Translations under genes and position numbers: made by a program | Shown: positions 1-9,114 of the stretch, one piece after another | Position numbering within the stretch: position 1 is the first letter of the stretch | Layout: every line of letters begins with the position of its first letter | From: Luteolibacter sp. SL250 | Lineage (GTDB): Bacteria; Verrucomicrobiota; Verrucomicrobiia; Verrucomicrobiales; Akkermansiaceae | Direction of reading: 5' to 3' | NCBI RefSeq assembly: GCF_026625605.1 | Contig: NZ_CP113054.1 | Span: 3,968,001 to 4,032,000 of the forward strand | Length of the DNA: 64,000 nt | The notes under the pieces: generated by a model | The model's database searches: none | The model's input: only the letters and a program-made list of their open reading frames with translations | Told to the model about the DNA's origin: nothing

Positions 1-422
1 GAGCGGAAGCGGTATTCGTTGCCCCATGGGTCGAGCAGGATGACCTCCGCGCGGGTGCCGTCCGTCCAGCCCTGCTTGTTGTTGTCCGGGTCCAGCTCGG
101 AGAGATAGACTTTCTGCTCGCGGTCGGTGTCGGCTCCGGCGCCGTTGTCGTCGGAGTCCCAGTAGAGCGCGCGGTAGAGGATCTTGCTGTCCCGCTTGCC
201 GGCGGTGCCGCCGGTGGGGTAGGAGCCGTTGTCGAGCTTGTACTGTTCCAGCGCCTGGGAAAGGAGCTGGATCTGCACCTTGGCCGTTTCGACCGCCTGC
301 TTGTTCTTGACGAAGCCGGTGCCGCCGATGACGAGGGCGGCCAGGATCACCAGGATGGTGATGACCGCCAGCATCTCGATGAGGCTGAAGCCGCGGCTGC
401 GGGAGATGGGTTGGGTTTTCAT
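1..422 (-). CDS. gspG: GspG-like type II secretion pseudopilin (3' end outside window)
   Basis: This is the N-terminal 140 residues of a pseudopilin on the minus strand; the C-terminus lies beyond base 1. The start codon at 422 gives a short basic leader followed by the prepilin motif RGFSLIEMLAVITILVILAA, with Phe after the Gly cleavage site, Glu at +5 and a hydrophobic helix, the hallmark of class III prepilin signals. The following part reads YPTGGTAGKRDSK and later LDPWGNEYRF, typical of GspG major pseudopilins. It follows gspF by 34 bases in the same direction as the two upstream ATPase genes, so it should be polymerised by that machinery at the inner membrane. GspG is favoured over a type IV pilin by the DPWGNEY motif. 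Confidence 0.88.
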   Translation of the reverse strand, partial: MKTQPISRSRGFSLIEMLAVITILVILAALVIGGTGFVKNKQAVETAKVQIQLLSQALEQYKLDNGSYPTGGTAGKRDSKILYRALYWDSDDNGAGADTDREQKVYLSELDPDNNKQGWTDGTRAEVILLDPWGNEYRFR

Positions 423-456
423 GCGTGTCTTCGTTGGAGGTTCTTCCGGCTCCGGA

Positions 457-1746
457 TCACGTGGACTGGCCCATGTTGGAGATCACCTGGATCAGCGGCA
501 GGAACAGCGCGAACACCACCGAGCCGACGACCAACGCCAGGAACACGATCATGATCGGCTCCAGGATGGAGGTAAGCGCGGTGACGGCGTTGTCAACCTC
601 GTCATCATACACGTCCGCCACCTTCAGCAGCATCTCCGGGAGCTGGCCGGTTTCCTCACCGACGTCCACCATGGAGATGACCATGTCCGGGAACACGCCG
701 GAGGCCTGCAGCGGGGTGACGATGGATTCACCTTCCTTGACCGCCTCATGCACCTTGTCGATCGCCTTGGAGATGATGACGTTGCCGGCGGTGTCGCGGG
801 TGATGTTGAGCGCCTGGAGGATCGGCACACCGGAGGTCACCAGGGTGCCCAGGGTCCGGGCGAAACGGGACACCGCGCTCTTGCGCTGGATGTCACCGAT
901 GATGGGCATGGTCAGCTTCGCCTTGTCCACGGAGATGCGGCCGCCCTTCGTGTTGCTCCACATCTTGAACATGAAGATCAGGAAGCCGATGAAGATGAAG
1001 ATGAAGACGGCGTTCGGCACCACGAACGGACGCGCCAGCATGAACTCCGACGCCCCGAAGACGACGCGGGAGATCAGCGGGAGCTGCTGTCCGGGCATGT
1101 CCGCGAACATCTCCTTGAACTTCGGAACGATGAAGATCATCAGGAAGATCAGGATCGCCACGGCGATGAACATGACGATGACCGGATAGACCATCGCGGA
1201 CACGATCTTGTTCTTCAGCTTCTGCGCCTTCTCCTGGTACTCCGCCAGACGGTTGAGGACGATTTCGAGCACACCGCCAAGCTCACCGGCCTTGACCATG
1301 TTCACGTAGAGCTTGTTGAAGATCTTCGGGTGCTGGGCGAGGGACTCGGAGAAGGTGGAACCGCCCTGGACGGACTCCGCCAGAGAGTTGACCGTGCCTT
1401 TCAGCACCGGGTTGGGCTCCTGCTTCGCCAGCACGGTGAGGCTGCGCAGCAACGGCAGGCCGGAGTCGATCAGCGTGGCGAGCTGGCGGGTGAAGATCAT
1501 CAGGTTCTTCGGCTTGATGCGTCCGCCCGTCGTGCCTTTGACGGCCTTTGCCTTGCCACCACCCTTGCCCTTGGCGGCGGGGGTCTTGCTCTTGGTGATC
1601 TTTCCTTTCCCTTCCTCCGCGATCTGGGTGGGATGGAGGTTCAATGCTCGGATCTGCTGGACGGCTTCCGCCTCATTCGCGGCGGAGATGCTGCCGATGG
1701 TCTCATCGCCTTTCGCGTCGAGAGCTTTGTATTGGAAGTTAGGCAT
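457..1746 (-). CDS. gspF: Type II secretion / type IV pilus inner-membrane platform protein GspF (PilC family)
   Basis: A 429-residue polytopic protein matching the usual size of GspF/PilC. It opens with MPNFQYKALDAKG, the classic N-terminus of this family, then a Lys/Gly-rich linker and two T2SSF domains. Each has the characteristic stretch, for example FTRQLATLIDSGLPLLRSL near residue 90 and FARTLGTLVTSGVPILQALN near residue 295. Three membrane segments are visible: two in the middle (VYPVIVMFIAVAILIFLMIF and the FIFIFIGFLIFMF region) and one near the C-terminus (LEPIMIVFLALVVGSVVFAL). It forms the platform on which the GspE ATPase acts. It lies between the two gspE genes and gspG in one minus-strand cluster. 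Confidence 0.93.
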   Translation of the reverse strand: MPNFQYKALDAKGDETIGSISAANEAEAVQQIRALNLHPTQIAEEGKGKITKSKTPAAKGKGGGKAKAVKGTTGGRIKPKNLMIFTRQLATLIDSGLPLLRSLTVLAKQEPNPVLKGTVNSLAESVQGGSTFSESLAQHPKIFNKLYVNMVKAGELGGVLEIVLNRLAEYQEKAQKLKNKIVSAMVYPVIVMFIAVAILIFLMIFIVPKFKEMFADMPGQQLPLISRVVFGASEFMLARPFVVPNAVFIFIFIGFLIFMFKMWSNTKGGRISVDKAKLTMPIIGDIQRKSAVSRFARTLGTLVTSGVPILQALNITRDTAGNVIISKAIDKVHEAVKEGESIVTPLQASGVFPDMVISMVDVGEETGQLPEMLLKVADVYDDEVDNAVTALTSILEPIMIVFLALVVGSVVFALFLPLIQVISNMGQST

Positions 1747-1848
1747 GGTTGGGGTCTTTTATTGAAAGGATTTGGGGAAAGTTTCCGCCAAGCTAGAGGA
1801 ACAGCCGTTCGGATGGCGAGGGAAAAGGAGTCGGTTTCGTAACAGAGA

Positions 1849-3510
1849 TCAGGTGTATTTCAGGACCTCTTCGATGGTGGTGGTGCCCAGGTAGATGTTG
1901 CGCAGGCCGTCCTCGCGGAGGGTGTTCATCCCCAGCTCGATGGCTTTCTGCTTGAGCACCACCGTGGGGGCGCGCGCCGTGATCAGCTCCCGGATGGGGT
2001 CGTTGACGTTGAGCAGCTCATAGAGGCCGCGGCGGCCCTTGTAGCCGGACTGGCCGCAGACGTCGCAGCCGGCGCCGGTGTAGAACTGCTTGTCCCCCAG
2101 CTCATGCGGGGAGACGCCGAGCTGGCTCAGCACCGCCTCGTTCGGCTCGTACGGGGAGCGGCAGTTCTTGCAGATGGTCCGGACCAGACGCTGGGCGAGG
2201 ATGCCCTCCAGCGAGGCGGACACCAGGAACGGCTCGCAGCCCATGTCCACCAGACGGGTCACCGCGCCGGGCGCGTCGTTGGTGTGGAGGGTGGAAAGCA
2301 CAAGGTGTCCCGTCAGCGCCGCCTGGATGGCGATCTGGGCGGTGTCCTTGTCCCGCATCTCCCCGATCATGATCCGGTCCGGATCCTGACGGAGGAAGGC
2401 GCGCAGCACACGCGGGAAGTCCAGGCCGATGCCCTCATGGATGGGGATCTGGATGATGCCGTCGATGTCATACTCGACCGGGTCCTCCGCGGTCAGCAGC
2501 TTCGCGTCGATGGTGTTGATGCGGCGCAGCGCGGCGTAGAGCGTGGTCGTCTTTCCCGCACCCGTCGGGCCGGTGACGATGAAGATGCCGTTGGGCTTCT
2601 CGATGGTCTCGGTGATGTAGTTGTAGATGTTGTCCGGCAGGCCGATGTTCTCCAGGGAGAGGTTGACGGAGGAACGGTCCAGCACCCGCAGCACGACGGA
2701 CTCACCGTGGTGGGTGGGCAGCGTGGAAACCCGCATGTCCACCTGCTTCTCACCCACCTGCTTCACGATCCGGCCGTCCTGCGGGATCCGCTTTTCGGCG
2801 ATGTTCATGTTCGCCATGACCTTCACCCGGGAAAGGATGGGGCCTGCGAGGTGGATGGGCGGCGGCGCCATTTCATACAGCGCGCCGTCCACCCGGTAGC
2901 GGATCTTGAAGTCCTTTTCGAACGGCTCGAAGTGGATGTCGGACGCCTTTTCCTTGATGGCCTGGTAAAGCACCAGATCCACGTAGCGGATGATGGGGGC
3001 GGAGTTCGCCTCGGAGTCATCGTTGGGGTTGACGCTGCTGTTCTCCAACTGGCCGAGGATGTCCTCCATGGCCTTGCCCTCGCCGCCGTAGCACTCGTTG
3101 ATCTTCTGCTCGACGATGTAGTCCGGCGCGATGACGAGGTTGATCTCCCGGCCCAGCGCGAACCGGAGGTCCTCGATGGTCTGCGGGTTCATGGGGTCCA
3201 CCAGCGCCACGTAGAGGCCGGTTTCGTCGAAGTTGACGGGCAGCGCGCCGTGGAGGCGGGCGGTTCCGGCGGGCACCAGCGCCAGCAGCGGGGCCGGCGG
3301 CGTCCAGTCACGGAGATCCACCAGGTCCGCGCCCAGCTCGGAGGCGATGACGGGCCAGACGTCATCCCGGTTCTGGATGACCTGATAGTCGGCGAGGATC
3401 TCGGAGACCTCCTTGCCGCTGTGGTCCACTTCGGCGAGGATGTCCTGGGAGAGGGAGCGGTCGATGAGGCCGCGGGATTGGAAAAGATCGAGAATCTGTT
3501 TGTTGTCCAT
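1849..3510 (-). CDS. gspE: GspE/PilB-type secretion ATPase, second copy
   Basis: A 553-residue AAA+ secretion ATPase of the GspE/PilB family that should power pseudopilus assembly on the cytoplasmic face. It has an N-terminal MshEN-type domain (about residues 1-150), an Arg-rich linker (RIPQDGR), Walker A GPTGAGKTTTLYAAL, the Asp box with EDPVEYDI, Walker B DRIMIGEMRDKDTAQ, and the His box LSTLHTNDAPGAV. The C-terminal tetracysteine metal motif is present (CKNCRSPY, then CDVCGQSGYKGRRGLYE). It is 21 bases downstream of a second complete gspE-like gene and upstream of gspF. Both copies keep all catalytic motifs, so neither looks degenerate. Confidence 0.93.
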   Translation of the reverse strand: MDNKQILDLFQSRGLIDRSLSQDILAEVDHSGKEVSEILADYQVIQNRDDVWPVIASELGADLVDLRDWTPPAPLLALVPAGTARLHGALPVNFDETGLYVALVDPMNPQTIEDLRFALGREINLVIAPDYIVEQKINECYGGEGKAMEDILGQLENSSVNPNDDSEANSAPIIRYVDLVLYQAIKEKASDIHFEPFEKDFKIRYRVDGALYEMAPPPIHLAGPILSRVKVMANMNIAEKRIPQDGRIVKQVGEKQVDMRVSTLPTHHGESVVLRVLDRSSVNLSLENIGLPDNIYNYITETIEKPNGIFIVTGPTGAGKTTTLYAALRRINTIDAKLLTAEDPVEYDIDGIIQIPIHEGIGLDFPRVLRAFLRQDPDRIMIGEMRDKDTAQIAIQAALTGHLVLSTLHTNDAPGAVTRLVDMGCEPFLVSASLEGILAQRLVRTICKNCRSPYEPNEAVLSQLGVSPHELGDKQFYTGAGCDVCGQSGYKGRRGLYELLNVNDPIRELITARAPTVVLKQKAIELGMNTLREDGLRNIYLGTTTIEEVLKYT

Positions 3511-3531
3511 TTTCAGGAAAGGCGTTGGGTT

Positions 3532-5211
3532 TTAGTCGGCGTCGGACATGGTGGCGTGGACGACTTCACTGGCGGAAGTCAGGCCGGACAGCACCTTGCG
3601 GATGCCGTCCTCGCGGAGCGTCCGCATGCCGAGCTCGCGGGCGCGCCGGCGGAGCTGGGTGGTGGTGAGGTTTCCGTTGATCATCTGGCGCACCTCGTCA
3701 TCGATGAGGAAGGTCTCGAAGATGCCCATCCGTCCCTTGTAGCCGCCACCGCGGCACTTCTCACAGCCCACAGGGCCGAAAATGGTCGCTTCCGTGACAC
3801 GGGTGGGGTCCAGGGACAGCGCGCGCATTTCCTTTTCCGTCAGCTCCGCCGGGCCTTTGCAGATGGGGCAGAGCTTCCGCACCAGACGCTGGGCCAGCAC
3901 CGCACGCACCGCGGAGGCGATGAGGAACGGCTTCACGCCGATGTCCGAAAGACGGGCGACCGCGGACGGCGCGTCGTTCGTGTGGAGGGTGGAGAACACC
4001 AAGTGACCGGTGAGCGACGCGTTGATGGCGATGTTCGCCGTCTCCGCGTCCCGGATTTCCCCGATCATGATGATGTTCGGCGCCTGGCGGAGCATCGCGC
4101 GCAGGGCGGCGGCGAAGGTCATGCCGATGTCCGTCTTCACCATGACCTGGTTGATGCCGGGCAGCTCATACTCGACCGGGTCTTCCACGGTGATGATCTT
4201 CTTGTCCGGGCGGTTGATGACGTTGAGGCAGGCGTAGAGCGTGGTCGTCTTTCCGGAACCGGTCGGGCCGGTCACCAGCAGGATGCCGTCCGGCAGGGCC
4301 AGCAGGTTGTTGAAAAGCGCCTGGTCGTCCGAGAAGAAGCCAAGCTCCGGCAGGCCGAGCATGAGCGCGGTCTTGTCCAGGATCCGCATGACGATCGATT
4401 CACCGTGGTTCGAAGGGACCACGGAAACCCGCAGGTCGATCTCCTTGTCGCCGGCCATCTTGAGCTGGATCCGGCCGTCCTGCGGCAGACGCTTTTCCGC
4501 GATGGACATGGAGCCGCTCATCACCTTCAGACGGGCGATGACGGCGGGCAGGAGCTTCTTCGGATGGTTGTCCACCTCGTGCAGCTTTCCGTCCATCCGG
4601 TAGCGGATGCGGACGGAGGTCTCCAGCGGCTCGATGTGGATGTCGGATGCGCGCAGGCGGAACGCCTCGGTGAGGAGCTGGTTGACCAGCTTGATGACCG
4701 GAGCGTCCGCGCCGTCGGCACCGGCTTCGGAGTCACCGGTGGTGACCGTCAGGCCGCCGCGGTTGTCATCCGCCATGTCGCCGCTGCCATAGAACTGCTT
4801 CAGGTGGTTGCGGATGTCGCTCGGCCCGGCGCAGTAGAGGGTCAGCTCCCGGCCCAGGACGTGCGGCAGGGTGTCCAGAATCTCGAAGTCGAGCGGGTCC
4901 TGGATCGCCACGCTCAGGTACATGCCGTCATCCACGACGGGGACGACCTTGTAGCGCTTCGCCACGTCGCCCGGGATCGCGGAGGAGATGGAGGGATCGA
5001 AATCCACGTCGCCCAACCTCAGGAAAGGGATGCCGGCGTTGGCGGCCAGCGTCTCCGCCAGTTGGTCCTCTGTAACGCTCGTATGAGCAAGAAGATACTC
5101 GATCAGGCTCTGGTTCCCACTGAGGGCGTTCTGGGCGCTTGCCACTTGATCGGCGCTCACCAGTCCGGCTTCGGTGAGCAGTTCGGCTAGATAATTTTCG
5201 TTTGAAAACAC
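3532..5211 (-). CDS. gspE: GspE/PilB-type secretion ATPase, first copy
   Basis: A 559-residue GspE/PilB ATPase and the first gene of the minus-strand secretion cluster. An MshEN domain occupies about residues 1-150 (AELLTEAGLVSADQVASAQ). Further on are RLPQDGRIQLK, Walker A GPTGSGKTTTLYACL, EDPVEYELPGINQV, Walker B NIIMIGEIRDAETA, STLHTNDAPSAVARL, and the zinc motif CPICKGPAEL with CEKCRGGGYKGRMGIFE. It is clearly paralogous to the following ATPase gene but divergent in the N-terminal third. Tandem gspE/pilB genes before a single gspF suggest either a two-ATPase machine or one extension and one specialised motor. No PilT-like retraction features are evident. Confidence 0.93.
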   Translation of the reverse strand: MFSNENYLAELLTEAGLVSADQVASAQNALSGNQSLIEYLLAHTSVTEDQLAETLAANAGIPFLRLGDVDFDPSISSAIPGDVAKRYKVVPVVDDGMYLSVAIQDPLDFEILDTLPHVLGRELTLYCAGPSDIRNHLKQFYGSGDMADDNRGGLTVTTGDSEAGADGADAPVIKLVNQLLTEAFRLRASDIHIEPLETSVRIRYRMDGKLHEVDNHPKKLLPAVIARLKVMSGSMSIAEKRLPQDGRIQLKMAGDKEIDLRVSVVPSNHGESIVMRILDKTALMLGLPELGFFSDDQALFNNLLALPDGILLVTGPTGSGKTTTLYACLNVINRPDKKIITVEDPVEYELPGINQVMVKTDIGMTFAAALRAMLRQAPNIIMIGEIRDAETANIAINASLTGHLVFSTLHTNDAPSAVARLSDIGVKPFLIASAVRAVLAQRLVRKLCPICKGPAELTEKEMRALSLDPTRVTEATIFGPVGCEKCRGGGYKGRMGIFETFLIDDEVRQMINGNLTTTQLRRRARELGMRTLREDGIRKVLSGLTSASEVVHATMSDAD

Positions 5212-5363
5212 TGGGCTCTTTGCGGTGGTTTTTTAACGCGGTTCCAAAGGAAATACCTCTTCCGCGTGTTCCAGATTGGTCAACCATCGCTTGGGTTGTC
5301 AACCGGACACGTTGAAAGATTCTTGGAAATGATTCGTGGGTCACCCACCCATTCGATGACGAT

Positions 5364-5401
5364 TTCGTTTCAAACGAATCCAGAGTAGGCACAAACGAAT
5401 G
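5364..5401. promoter_or_regulatory. AAACGAA palindrome with a third half-site (candidate operator)
   Basis: Positions 5364-5378 form the near-perfect dyad TTCGTTT-C-AAACGAA. A further AAACGAAT half-site follows at 5393-5400. The element lies in the intergenic region between the secretion cluster (transcribed left) and the DctA-type gene (transcribed right), so it could be an operator for either. No regulator is known; assignment is from symmetry and location only. Confidence 0.35.
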
Positions 5402-5420
5402 ACGGGGACCGGATCCCGCG

Positions 5421-5531
5421 GGGGTAGCGAAGCTCGTGAGAGCTTCGGCGGGGCGTGGATCCCCGGACAAATCCGCGCCGGTCCTCCATGGACATCCCCC
5501 CAGCCGGAAGTCTCACGACTTCCGCTACCCC
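5421..5531. repeat. Inverted pair of REP palindromes (BIME-like unit)
   Basis: Two REP-type hairpins face each other across a spacer of about 50 bases. The left one is GTAGCGAAGCTC-GTGA-GAGCTTCGGC. The right one is the reverse complement of GTAGCGGAAGTC-GTGA-GACTTCCGGC. Both keep the GTAG head and the GTGA loop while the stem bases co-vary. The same two hairpins recur around the RAYT gene at 8023-8604. The unit sits upstream of the symporter gene. Confidence 0.85.
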
Positions 5532-5600
5532 GGGACCGCCGTATTACATTCCGGCCACTCGACACGGGGCGGAAAACCGGATGCACTCCTCCCACCCCGA

Positions 5601-6893
5601 ATGTCCTCACCCGCTCCCGCAACCGCCTCCCGTTTCAACCGCGCGCTGCGCAGCCTCTATGTCCAGGTCCTCATCGGCATCACCCTCGGGATCCTGCTCG
5701 GCATCCTGGAACCCGGCTGGGGGTCGAAGCTGAAGCCGCTGGGCGACGCCTTCATCAACCTGGTGAAGATGATGATCGCCCCCATCATCTTCTGCACCGT
5801 AGTCACCGGCATCGGCGCGCTGGGCGACCTGAAAAAGGTCGGCCGCGTGGGGCTGAAGGCCATCATCTACTTCGAGGTGGTCACCACCGTCGCCCTCATC
5901 ATCGGCCTGGTGGTGGTGAACGTGCTGAAGCCCGGCGAGGGCTTCTCCAGCACCGACATCGCCGACGCGAAGCCCATGGCCGCCGCCGCCGCCCCGGTCA
6001 CGACCACCGCCTTCCTGATGAACATCATCCCGAAGACCTTCGTCAGCGCCTTTGTCTCCGGGGAGATCCTGCAGGTCCTGCTCATCGCCATCTTCTCCGG
6101 CATCGCCCTTTCCATGATGGGGGAAAAGGGCAAGCCGGTGGTCGATCTGCTCCACCTCGCGGGCACGGCGTTCATGAAGATCATCGGCATGATCATGCAC
6201 CTGGCGCCCATCGCCGCGTTCGGGGCCATGGCCTACACCATCGGGGAGCACGGCGTCGGCTCGCTGGTGAAGCTGCTCTACCTGCTGGGGTGCGTCTATG
6301 TCACCTGCATCGCCTTCGTCTTCATCGTCCTGGGGCTCATCATGAAATCCATCGGCTTCAGCCTGTGGAAATTCCTCCGCTACATCCGGGAGGAGCTGCT
6401 GCTGGTGCTGGGCACGTCTTCGTCCGAGTCCGCGCTGCCGCCGATGCTGGAGAAAATGGAGCGCCTGGGCTGTGACAAGGCGGTCGTCGGCCTGGTGCTG
6501 CCCACCGGCTATTCCTTCAACCTGGACGGCACCTCCATCTACCTGACCATGGCCGCCGTCTTCGTCGCCCAGGCGACCAACACCCCGCTCACCCTGCCGC
6601 AGCAGATCAGCATGCTGCTGGTGCTGCTGCTGACCTCAAAGGGCGCGGCGGCGGTCACCGGCGGCGGCTTCGTCACCCTTTCCGCCACGCTGAACACGGT
6701 GAACACCCACCTTGTTTCCGGCCTGCCGCTGCTCGTCGGCATCGACCGCTTCATGTCGGAGGCCCGCGCCATCACCAACCTCATCGGCAACGGCGTCGCC
6801 ACCCTTTTCATCGCCAACTGGGAGAAGGCGCTCAACCGTGAGCAGGCGAAAGCCGTGCTGGAAACCAAAGGCCCGCACGAGATCAAGATCTGA
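5601..6893 (+). CDS. dctA: DctA/GltP-family dicarboxylate:cation symporter
   Basis: A 430-residue secondary transporter of the dicarboxylate/amino acid:cation symporter family (Na+- or H+-coupled uptake of C4-dicarboxylates or glutamate at the inner membrane). Diagnostic motifs are the serine-rich re-entrant loop [16 protein letters not shown], the [19 protein letters not shown] segment that binds cation and substrate, and [19 protein letters not shown]; about eight hydrophobic helices precede and surround these. The start at 5601 ([16 protein letters not shown]) is chosen because the longer reading frame upstream runs through the REP pair. DctA is a little preferred over GltP, but the substrate cannot be fixed from sequence alone. 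Confidence 0.9.
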   Translation: MSSPAPATASRFNRALRSLYVQVLIGITLGILLGILEPGWGSKLKPLGDAFINLVKMMIAPIIFCTVVTGIGALGDLKKVGRVGLKAIIYFEVVTTVALIIGLVVVNVLKPGEGFSSTDIADAKPMAAAAAPVTTTAFLMNIIPKTFVSAFVSGEILQVLLIAIFSGIALSMMGEKGKPVVDLLHLAGTAFMKIIGMIMHLAPIAAFGAMAYTIGEHGVGSLVKLLYLLGCVYVTCIAFVFIVLGLIMKSIGFSLWKFLRYIREELLLVLGTSSSESALPPMLEKMERLGCDKAVVGLVLPTGYSFNLDGTSIYLTMAAVFVAQATNTPLTLPQQISMLLVLLLTSKGAAAVTGGGFVTLSATLNTVNTHLVSGLPLLVGIDRFMSEARAITNLIGNGVATLFIANWEKALNREQAKAVLETKGPHEIKI

Positions 6894-6915
6894 CCCCATC
6901 AACGCAACCCGCCCC

Positions 6916-7680
6916 ATGAAACCCATCATCGTCCTGCTGTCGCTCGCGGCGCTCATTTCCCTCACCGCGGTCTTCCACGCCCAGCCCGCCGTCACCGCGG
7001 AGAACAGCGCCATCGTCCCGGTGGGCAAGCTGGAGAAGGACTTCTACGACTGGGACAAGCGGCACGCGGAGATTCTCGCCATCAAGGACCGCATCAACCC
7101 GGAGATCGTCCTCATCGGTGACTCCATCACCCACTTCTGGGGCGGGGAGCCGTTCCAGCCGAAGGGCAACCGCGGTGAGGAGGCCTGGAAGGACCTGTTC
7201 GGCGGAAGGAAGGTGCTCAACCTCGGCTTCGGCTGGGACCGCACGCAGAACGTCCTGTACCGCATCCAGGAAGGTGAGCTGGACGGCCTGAAGCCGAAGC
7301 TCGTCGTGCTGCACATCGGCACCAACAACCTCTCCACCTCGAAGAACGCTCCGACGAATACGCCCGCGCAGGTCGCGGAGGGCATCGACGCCATCATCGC
7401 CGCCGTGAAGAAGAAGTGCCCGGACACGAAGATCGTCCTCATGGGCGTCTTCCCCCGCGGCGAGAAGGCGGAACACCCCATCCGCGCGACGATCGCGGAG
7501 ATCAACGCCATCCTGGCGAAGACCTACGCCAGCCAACCCGGCGTCACCTACCTGGACATCACGAAGAAATTCCTCAATCCCGACGGCTCCATGTCGAAGG
7601 AGATCATGGGTGATTTCCTCCACCCGTCCGCCAAGGGCTACGCCATCTGGGCGGAGGCGCTGAAACCGCATCTGCCGTAA
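6916..7680 (+). CDS. Secreted SGNH/GDSL-family hydrolase
   Basis: A 254-residue protein with an N-terminal signal peptide (KPIIVLLSLAALISLTAVFHA) and an SGNH esterase fold. Block I is IVLIGDSITHFWGG with the catalytic Ser. The block III Asn is in LHIGTNNLSTS. Block V is GDFLHPSAKGYAIWAEAL with the Asp-x-x-His dyad. The spacing and motifs resemble PAF-acetylhydrolase-like bacterial GDSL esterases, which often deacylate carbohydrates. It begins 22 bases after the symporter gene in the same direction and may be co-transcribed with it. The substrate is unknown. Confidence 0.88.
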   Translation: MKPIIVLLSLAALISLTAVFHAQPAVTAENSAIVPVGKLEKDFYDWDKRHAEILAIKDRINPEIVLIGDSITHFWGGEPFQPKGNRGEEAWKDLFGGRKVLNLGFGWDRTQNVLYRIQEGELDGLKPKLVVLHIGTNNLSTSKNAPTNTPAQVAEGIDAIIAAVKKKCPDTKIVLMGVFPRGEKAEHPIRATIAEINAILAKTYASQPGVTYLDITKKFLNPDGSMSKEIMGDFLHPSAKGYAIWAEALKPHLP

Positions 7681-7710
7681 ACGAAGGAGGTGGGCTAGCG
7701 GACCCGCAAG

Positions 7711-8000
7711 GGTAGCGGAAGTCGTGAGACTTCCGGCTGGGGCGACGTCCACCAAGAAGCGGCGCCTTTCTCTCGGGGACCGGAGCCGGTTTGTCAGATG
7801 CCACGCACCCCGCCGAAGCTCTCACGAGCTTCGCTACGCCTTGGATTCGCTACGCCTGAAGCGGAACCACAAGGGTAGAGGAAGTCGTGAGACTTCCGGC
7901 TGGGAAGACGTCCACGAAGAAGCGACGCCTTTCTCTCGGGGACCGGAGCCGGTTTGTCAAATGCCACGCACTCCGCCGAAGCTCTCACGAGCTCCGCTAC
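7711..8000. repeat. Two tandem BIME-like REP pairs upstream of the RAYT gene
   Basis: Two copies of a unit of about 127 bp lie at 7711-7837 and 7873-8000. Each unit is a REP hairpin GTAGCGGAAGTC-GTGA-GACTTCCGGC, then a spacer of about 75 bp that is well conserved between copies (it includes CTCGGGGACCGGAGCCGG), then the opposite-facing hairpin CGAAGCTC-TCAC-GAGCTTCG with its GTAG head inverted. Small substitutions occur, for example AGAG for AGCG in the second left head. They lie next to the 3' end of the RAYT transposase gene. Confidence 0.9.
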
Positions 8001-8022
8001 GCCCCGCATCATGCCGGCGTTC

Positions 8023-8604
8023 CTACGGAGGGCTATCCCCCTGCCATTTCCGCCGCTCCTTGTGATGCACTTTCCAGAATCGCTCGCGAAAACCTGACAA
8101 TGATCCTCCGCGCGGATCGAACTCAGGATATCCTGCGGCAATGGCTCCGAGATGTTCCCATTCCCTCCAATCTCCGACCAGGCCAGCGCTCACGGGATTG
8201 TTCAGGATGTAGAGCATCGTATCCTCGAAAGCGTCGGGATTCCTTTCGTTTTCATCCAGCACGTGCTCGTAGGCCTGCCTCTGGAGTTCATGACCCGTCG
8301 CCGAGAGCAGATGGTTCCAGTGCTTGCGGAACAGCTTCATCCCATTCCTCTGATCCGAGCTATCAGCGAGGCCGACAAGGAGAAAATGGCCGTGGTCCGG
8401 CATCAGGCAGTATGCCGGGCAGATCAGATGATAACGCGTGCAGACGTGGATCATCAGTTCCCGCAGGGCAGCGTGGTGGGACGGGGTGAGCCACCCCCGT
8501 CCACGATCCCTGATGGACATCGTCCAATGGACCCATGCGGTGCTCTGATACCATCCGCGTGAAAGGCGGCGAAGCTCACCCGGGGGTTCGTCGGACAATG
8601 ACAT
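8023..8604 (-). CDS. REP-associated tyrosine transposase (RAYT, Y1 HUH family)
   Basis: A 193-residue IS200-like Y1 transposase domain protein. The metal-binding His-x-His pair is in LMPDHGHFLLVG, and the catalytic tyrosine region is TMLYILNNPVSAGLVGDW, the form typical of RAYTs. Basic residues dominate the C-terminus. The gene is single-copy in the window, lacks classical IS200/IS605 ends or a TnpB partner, and is flanked on both sides by REP hairpins with GTAG heads, which is the defining context of RAYTs. Such enzymes cleave single-stranded REP DNA and are thought to have spread REPs. The frame is intact, so it may be functional. Confidence 0.92.
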   Translation of the reverse strand: MSLSDEPPGELRRLSRGWYQSTAWVHWTMSIRDRGRGWLTPSHHAALRELMIHVCTRYHLICPAYCLMPDHGHFLLVGLADSSDQRNGMKLFRKHWNHLLSATGHELQRQAYEHVLDENERNPDAFEDTMLYILNNPVSAGLVGDWREWEHLGAIAAGYPEFDPRGGSLSGFRERFWKVHHKERRKWQGDSPP

Positions 8605-8709
8605 GGAGCAACTATTTTCGCCGCATTCATCGCTGCGAGGATGAAGTGACGGAGGAAGGAAATTTTTTCCGTGGGAGGAAGATGGTGCCCCGGAGTGGCG
8701 GAAGCGATG

Positions 8710-9098
8710 GGGTAGCGGAAGTCGTGAGACTTCCGGCTGGGGGGACGTCCACCAAGAAGTGACGCCTTTCTCCCGGGGACCGGAGTCGGTTCGTTAGATG
8801 CCATGCACCCCGCCGAAGCTCTCACGAGCTTCGCTACCCTTGGGTTCGCCTCGCAGGGGTAGCGGAAGTCGTGAGACTTCCGGCTGGGGGGACGTCCACG
8901 AAAATTCGACTCCCATCGCCCGGGGGCCGGAGTCGGCTTGTGCATGGTGAATCCACCCCGCCGAAGCTCTCACGAGCTTCGCTACCCTTGGAGTTACTAC
9001 TCCTCACCCTCAAAAAACCGACGCCATTCGCTCGGTGACCGGAGCCGGTTTGTCAGATGCCATGCACCCCACCGGAAGTCTCACGACTTCCGCTACCC
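8710..9098. repeat. Two complete and one partial BIME-like REP unit
   Basis: Two full units lie at 8710-8838 and 8857-8987 with the same architecture as those on the other side of the RAYT gene. A partial unit follows at about 9021-9098, in which the conserved spacer (GACCGGAGCCGG) is followed by the inverted GGAAGTC-type hairpin. Together with the copies at 5.4 kb and 7.7-8.0 kb this makes eleven REP hairpins in 3.7 kb. The whole gap between the RAYT gene and the histidine kinase is REP-derived. Confidence 0.9.
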
Positions 9099-9114
9099 AT
9101 GGCTTCGCCCCCCA

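Noticed and set aside
229..1842. A 537-residue plus-strand frame over gspF
   Set aside because: Antisense to a clear gspF; composition is low complexity and no family fits.
2104..5190. A 1028-residue plus-strand open frame over the gspE genes
   Set aside because: It is antisense to two motif-complete ATPases; His/Asp/Arg/Gly-rich composition is typical of shadow frames in GC-rich DNA.
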